This document shows, piece after piece, positions 58,812 through 64,000 of a DNA stretch of 64,000 bases. The stretch is taken from contig JADNRY010000004.1 in the NCBI GenBank assembly GCA_015501585.1, positions 310,001 to 374,000 on the forward strand, in the 5' to 3' direction. The DNA comes from Rhodocollybia butyracea. Its lineage: Eukaryota; Basidiomycota; Agaricomycetes; Agaricales; Omphalotaceae. The notes under the pieces are model-generated. The model was given only the letters and a program-made list of their open reading frames with translations. It did not search any database and was not told the origin of the DNA. Each line of letters begins with the position of its first letter. Position 1 is the stretch's first letter. The translations under genes and the position numbers were made by a program.

Positions 58812-61800
58812 TGGCGGTGGGCAAGGCCTGTGAGAAAAACGGCGGGCGCCTAATCGTGGGAAACCAGCCACATGGCGGTTTCCCGTGTACCACATGAACG
58901 AGGTCATAGATCACTTAACTCTTGGTAGACAATATTTTCGAAAATGATTTGTCTAGTTGGATATTCAGTTTCGTGAATTTAGAATAGTAGTTAGTGTCAA
59001 TACATTGCTATGTCTGCTGTTTTGGTAGGTCAAGGGGGATTGAACACTTGCAAGGGCCATAACAACGTGAAAATGAACACAAAACAGGTTCGGGTAAGGA
59101 ATATGAATCGAGTATCATACTGTGCTTATTCTATAGCGAGGTCTATCTAGGTGAAAGCATACAAAGCATCAAGCACGAGTTGAGCACGAGCATGGTAAAG
59201 TGATATATGTAGCAGAATTTTCCTGCTAGCACTAGAATACAGCTAGGCCATTTCCATTCCATCAATATCGTAGTCCATATCATAGTCCATGTTGTCCATA
59301 TTGTCCATATCAACGTCATTATCCATCGAATTTTGCAATCTTTCTATCATCGCTTCCATTGACCCCCGTGGGGCTTGATTCACATCATTTGTCGAGATGC
59401 TGGACAGCGAACCAGCAGTAGGATCCGCAATTAATCTAAACATAGATTAATCCAGAACGAACGGGAAGAGAAATAAAAAGAGAAATAAAAGAACTCACAC
59501 TCGAGTTGCAGCTGCAAGGACAGCAGACTGCAAAATCGGCTTGAGACTAACAGACTTCTGTGTGACTTTTGCGAGGACTGGATCATTCCGAACATTCTTG
59601 TAGATGCGGAACTGGTCCATGAGCTCCTTGACATTCATTTTGACAATCTGGTCACTGTCCAACACAAGTCCAATTGCATCTAAGCGAGCTGTCTCGTTGG
59701 CTCGTTTCTGTGTCAGTTTGGCTTGCTTTTCTCGAGCATCTTCTGCGCGCTTCTTTTGTACCTTGAGATACTCATGTTGAAACTTCTTCACAGCTCCACT
59801 CGCATCCTGCTCCCGGGCTTGTCGCATAACGTGGAGCTGGTCCTCGAATGTAGTGTGCTTTACAATGAATCTCCCTGTCCCATTACGAGTTGCACGAGCC
59901 TGAGCTGCAAACATGAAAGAGTTGCTGCTGGGGTTAGAGTGAAGATATACCCGGGTTGAACCTAGAGGTCCTTCATTGGCGTTGTTTGTCATGGGAATAC
60001 GGCCGAGACGTGCACACATTTCTGGAGTAAGTAAAGCAATGCAAACAGGATCAGTCGGATCATCGACATACTCGGGAGTGAAAAGTGTCCACCCATATGC
60101 CTTGCCACGAAACATTGCAGAGATCATGAGGTCAAGATGGGGAAGTTCCAATGATAGTGTCTTCAGTGTTGGAACAATAGTCTGATCAATGAACGGTTTT
60201 CCATCTAAAGTCAATTCGCTCTGTGGAGTCTCTGGATCGAAGAGTTTTTCTGGATGAAGTGCGAGATTTTCACAGAAAGCAGGAATCCGCTGATGAAGTG
60301 CAACCATTTCGGGGCTGAGAGCATCAACAAACTTTTGACCATTAGGAGCAGATCAAATTAGACCCATGTATGGCCATGATAACACAAGACCATCAACAGC
60401 CATAGCAGCAAGCTCACAGAGTGTTTTGATGCACTGGAGGCCTTTGAGAGCATTTCCCTCGAGATGATTGGGACCCATCTTGGTCTTTCTGTCGCAAATT
60501 TCCTTGATGAGATCCTGGTAGTCATCACGAAAGACTATGAGTTCTGCGGCGGCATAGGAATGAGAGTTATAGCGTGTGTTGGAAACATCGGGGAAACGTT
60601 TAGATGCCTCGGATGCAGGCATATCATACATGTCTTGCTTCCGAGCTTGCATAAACATTCGATGTTTATCCTGGTACCCGGTCTCATGGTTCTTATGACG
60701 AAGGAGTGCTCCAGCGAGTTCAGTAAGTTTAACCCCGCCACGTGAACAGGATGCGACACATTTTGCGAGGGCTTCAGGGTCGGTATTATTCTTGGCTATC
60801 TGTATTGCAACTGCTGTGGCTTTGTTGGCCAAATCACATGGACCTTTGAGTTTTTCCCGTTTCCATGTTTCCTGCATCTCAACAACACCATAGCGAAAGG
60901 AGTTTAAACACTTGTGTGCACCGCATCCAACGAAGAAGAAAAGACAGAGAAGACTTGCTTCATTATCTGGGAGTAATTCAAACGCTTCCTTTCCAATGCG
61001 CTGTTCCAGGAGATCGAGCGAGATTTGGCTGCGCTGAGATTCAGAGCTACTCAGAGTGAGTATGTAAAACTAACCAGATAAAAATTAAAGTACTTACAGT
61101 TCATCAATAGCCTTGAACAGTTTCCCAGCAGCTTTGACAATGTCAGCGTCAGTAATTTTTATCACCTCACTCATGATATCAGTGGCAGACATTAATTTCA
61201 TCTTCTCCATTGCAAGGTCGCGGTTCAAGATATGATCCTTCTTCTCCTTCGTAAGTCGAAAGTCCTTCTTGCCATCAGCAGCATGGTCCTTGTGCTGATA
61301 AACCTGTTTCCGAAAGTAATCGTCAGGTTCCATGGTCTGGCCATCACGTTTTGCCAGTGGACTTTCAGAGTACGCATTTGCAATCTTCATGCCCAGCTCA
61401 ATTGATCCCTCAAATTGTCGTTGAGCAGTATGATCAAGAGCAGGGGCAACTTCAGCAAATCGCGTTGCTGTCTTCCAAGTTGAAGGATCCGAATCATCAA
61501 CCCCAGGTTCATAGGTGGGTGCAGAGAGAGTTATAGAGCGAGACTCTTGAGTAATACCACTAACTGTTGTCCCATCACTGCCTTCTCCGAAAGCCAAGGT
61601 GTTTGTGATCTCTCTTCCAAGCTGTATCAGTCCATAGATGCCACCTTCCTTGACACATCTTGCCCCAGTACGACAACTCATTACTCGCTTGACAAGAATA
61701 CCAAATGCCTCGCCACAAGATCAAATCGCAAGATCGACATTCCGGCATCCCGCGCGTTTAAGCTGATGATAGAGTTTACAGGCAGAGGCTGTAAAGATGC

Positions 61801-63033
61801 CTTTGTTGGTAGGTTTCCATACAGCGACTGTCTCTAACTTCATATGAGTGGATGCAAGAGAGCTTTTTGCACATTGTACCTGTTTCCGAAGAGCATAGAT
61901 TTCTCTTTGAAGGGAAGAAACTTGTTGACAAAGAGTGGAGGTAAGAGCAGTCGAGGAAGAAAGTGATTCCTTGAGTTCAACTACTTCGAGTTGGAGCTGG
62001 GTGTTTTTGGGCTCAGCGAGATCAATAATGACATGCAATCCCAGTATTTCCTTCTCGTACTTCTTCCTTTCCCTTCTGGCTTTTCTTTGAAGTGCAATCT
62101 TCTCCTTCTTTGACTCGACTTTACAACTGTGTAATTCCTTCAAAGTTCTACCACGGGCAAAGCGATGGCGGGCTATATTGGATACAAGAGTGGAGTTTTC
62201 GGCCTTCAGATCATCCAGTGAAGCCAGAAGAGTGAGATTTCGTTCAGAAAGTGAGAGTATTTTTGATTCCCGGATCTGTGTATCCAATACTGCCTTTGAG
62301 ACCTTTTCCTTCAGTTCAGCTATCTCTAGAACCTTCTTGTCAAGCACAGATTTCAGCAATCCAATATCGGCCCTTTTCTTTGTCTTAGAACACGTCGATG
62401 TGGACGGACTAGTGGCTTCAAAAAGAACGGGAGGAGTTGTATTTTCGTCAGGTTCATTTTTAGATCTAGAAGCATGTAGAGCCTTCAGTTGAGCAATTTT
62501 GGCTGCAGATTTCCGGGCAGGCATGGTATAGGGCATAATGAAGGGTATAAGAGCAAGATAGTAAGCTAGAACGCGGTCCAGCGACGCGAATCGACGCATC
62601 GTAGTTGGTGAAAGGCAACAGCCTAGCGTGGGAATAAGTAATCACGCTCATCTTGCTTTGTCAAATTTTCGGTTTCTTAATTCAGCTGTATATCATGTTC
62701 ATCACAGAAGTAAGTAGGCAAAAAGTCGATGAACGTCTTGATGATTCCTTATTTCAAGCTGATTCTTCTCCGAAAAAATTCGGTACATAATTAGACACAG
62801 TTTTGCTTGCATTTAAATCAACATATTTGTCAAAACCAGTTTACTAAAGATTTCTGCTTGAAATAAAGAGCGATACATATTTATTATGATTTTAGATATA
62901 CCTTACAGAATATTCTCACGAAGGGACCGCGAGATTAACTTTAGGACAGCAAGAGCTGTAGTGAGAACATGGTTTAGCGGTGGGAAAATCCTAAGCGCCC
63001 GCCGGTTTTTTTCATAACAAATGCCCACCGCCA
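58812..63033 (-). mobile_element. 4.2-kb TIR transposon with 7-8 bp target duplication
   Basis: The ends read TGGCGGTGGGCA and, at the right, TGCCCACCGCCA, an exact 12-bp inverted repeat that extends imperfectly for about 45 bases (..AAAAAC.GGCGGGCGC.TA..). ATAATAG flanks both sides (58,805-58,811 and 63,034-63,040); an eighth matching T follows if the left end is set one base later. Inside is a single leftward gene. A 7-8 bp duplication fits hAT- or KDZ-type elements, but the encoded protein is not a form I can assign to either. Confidence 0.85.
59243..62524 (-). pseudogene. Putative transposase of the 4.2-kb element, two in-frame TGA codons
   Basis: The start is taken at 62524 (MPARKSAAKIAQLKALHASR). 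Coiled-coil N-terminal third with many Lys/Glu heptads; then ACKLYHQLKRAGC..VDLAI and TGA at 61721-61723. Next a segment with MSCRTGARCVKEGGIYGLIQLG, EVAPALDHTAQRQFEGSIELG and DYFRKQVYQHKDHA. Then CVASCSRGGVKLTELAGALLRHKNHETGYQDKHR, RFPDVSNTRYNSHSYAAAELIVF, NHLEGNALKGLQ, TGA at 60353-60355, LPHLDLMISAMFRGKAYGWTLFTPEY and PMTNNANEGPLGSTRV. The C-terminus is Asp/Met-rich (DNDVDMDNMDNMDYDMD). The text is that of a large, poorly described gene family of mushroom genomes; presence between TIRs makes transposase the natural reading. Both TGA lie in ATTTGATC, ATTCGATC before one transition. Introns at about 59,442-59,499 and 60,897-61,097. Confidence 0.7.
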
Positions 63034-63040
63034 ATAATAG

Positions 63041-64000
63041 TGAGTTTGGGAAGAACAACACGGTCATTAGTCATAGCTTGGAAAAGGGATGTCGGAAACT
63101 TGAATTCCCGCTTATAAGCGGGCCGGAATTATAATCGGATTACACTCCAATCATAAGCTTGTGAGAATCGGATTATAATCACCCGATTAGATTATAATTA
63201 TCTCTACATGCAGTACTGCATGTTAACGCATGTACTGCTGTTCTGCTCCTTCATGCCTCGCAGTGCACAACATAAATGTGAATGCAACATATGCCATGTC
63301 CTTTTTGAACCAAAAGGGCTTGCACACCACTGAAAATTATGCCAGCGCAAGCTTGTGATAAGAAATCAGCAGAAGAATTCAGAAAAATACTGAAACGAGT
63401 GTGAGAGGATCGACCACCACCATCTATATTTTCGGATCAAACTTTTAACCCAGCCAACTCTGCAGCTCTACTCTACACTATAATTCCTTATCTTCTTACC
63501 AGTTTCCGGGTCTCAGAACAACAACTGGGTCGTCTCACAAGAAATATGTTCCAAGGCATCCTGAGACATAGTCGCTAGAGTCGCTACTGCTGCTACATCA
63601 TCTCGCAGATGACTTAGGAAGTGTCCAAGGTATGCTATATAGATCTATGTATGCTGATGAACTTGTATATAGTATTTGTTGCTTTCGCTGCCTTTGCCGC
63701 CTCCAATATTCTGGATTCTTCATCCCATGGACCTGTGATACTCCAGGTTTGAGATTTACGCCCTTCTACCTGGCTACAGCCTCTGTATCCCTTCCATTAC
63801 TGTTGGCACTCCCAGTTCTCTGATACATCAGCCCTACCATCTGAAATTATCAGATTGAAAGTGAGTGTTAAAACTGAACAGAGGCTGGCTTGTCCTTGGG
63901 TCATTTTGATCTCCCACCCTTCAATCATCTGCTGTGGCTCCTGGTGGCCTGCTCCTCCCTCCCAAAGCTCTCCTCTCTTGAGCCACTCACTCTCTTGGAA
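63041..64000. other. Right edge of window, no supported gene
   Basis: 960 bases. Short inverted motifs around ATTATAATC occur at 63,130-63,210, and a GCAGTACTGCATGTTAACGC stretch follows at about 63,213. Several polypyrimidine runs appear after 63,700. One frame at 63,632-63,823 is short and unlike any family I know, so it is not called. Confidence 0.4.

Noticed and set aside
63632..63823. 63-codon frame near the right edge
   Set aside because: Short, no recognisable motif, no introns or neighbours to support it.

Overview
The window is from a filamentous basidiomycete, most likely an Agaricomycete (mushroom-forming fungus). Genes are split by many introns of about 45-70 bases, intergenic gaps are short, and the gene set is typical of that class: White Collar-2, MDM12, ELP3, zinc-cluster regulators and fungal HNH-domain proteins. 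Multi-exon models below were assembled by eye from splice signals and protein-family logic. No alignment or database search was run.

Layout. Bases 1-21,100 are a gene-dense euchromatic block: a fungal HNH-domain gene cut by the window edge; a monoacylglycerol-lipase-type hydrolase in two tandem copies, the second damaged, each divergent from an EFM7 methyltransferase 5' end (one complete, one a relic); the WC-2 photoreceptor partner; a sorbose-reductase/mannitol-dehydrogenase-type SDR; a kinesin of about 2,060 residues; MDM12; and ELP3. Bases 21,100-49,900 are a repeat-rich accessory island. Bases 49,900-58,300 return to single genes: a GEN1/Yen1-type XPG nuclease, a glucanase-like hydrolase and a Zn(II)2Cys6 regulator. 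Bases 58,812-63,033 are a second TIR transposon.

The main find is in the island. A 19.6 kb DNA transposon (25,515-45,090) has matching terminal inverted repeats and a 6-bp target duplication (GGGCTG). It sits inside a duplicated fragment of the XPG nuclease gene whose uninterrupted counterpart survives at 50,446. It carries a HECT-type ubiquitin-ligase-like gene, a TET/JBP-like 2-oxoglutarate/Fe(II) dioxygenase-like gene, an IS3/retroviral-integrase-type DDE transposase with a helix-turn-helix region, and one intact ORF of unknown function on the opposite strand. Nested in it are a young Copia retrotransposon (422-bp LTRs with five differences, CTCAT target duplication), an 18-bp minisatellite and a 536-bp fold-back repeat.

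The island also holds a BCS1-like gene cut off exactly before its ATPase domain and joined to a dispersed repeat that encodes a small Asn/Gly-rich protein. Two more copies of that repeat lie downstream in a tandem duplication together with zinc-cluster regulator 5' ends.

Two mutational patterns matter when reading the annotation. Coding regions of three different elements are interrupted by in-frame TGA codons that would all be CGA before a C-to-T change, which suggests CpG methylation and deamination. Separately, conserved host genes (MDM12, kinesin, SDR, XPG) show isolated 1-2 base frameshifts, several of them in homopolymers. These may be assembly indels, so every frameshift-based pseudogene call carries that caution.
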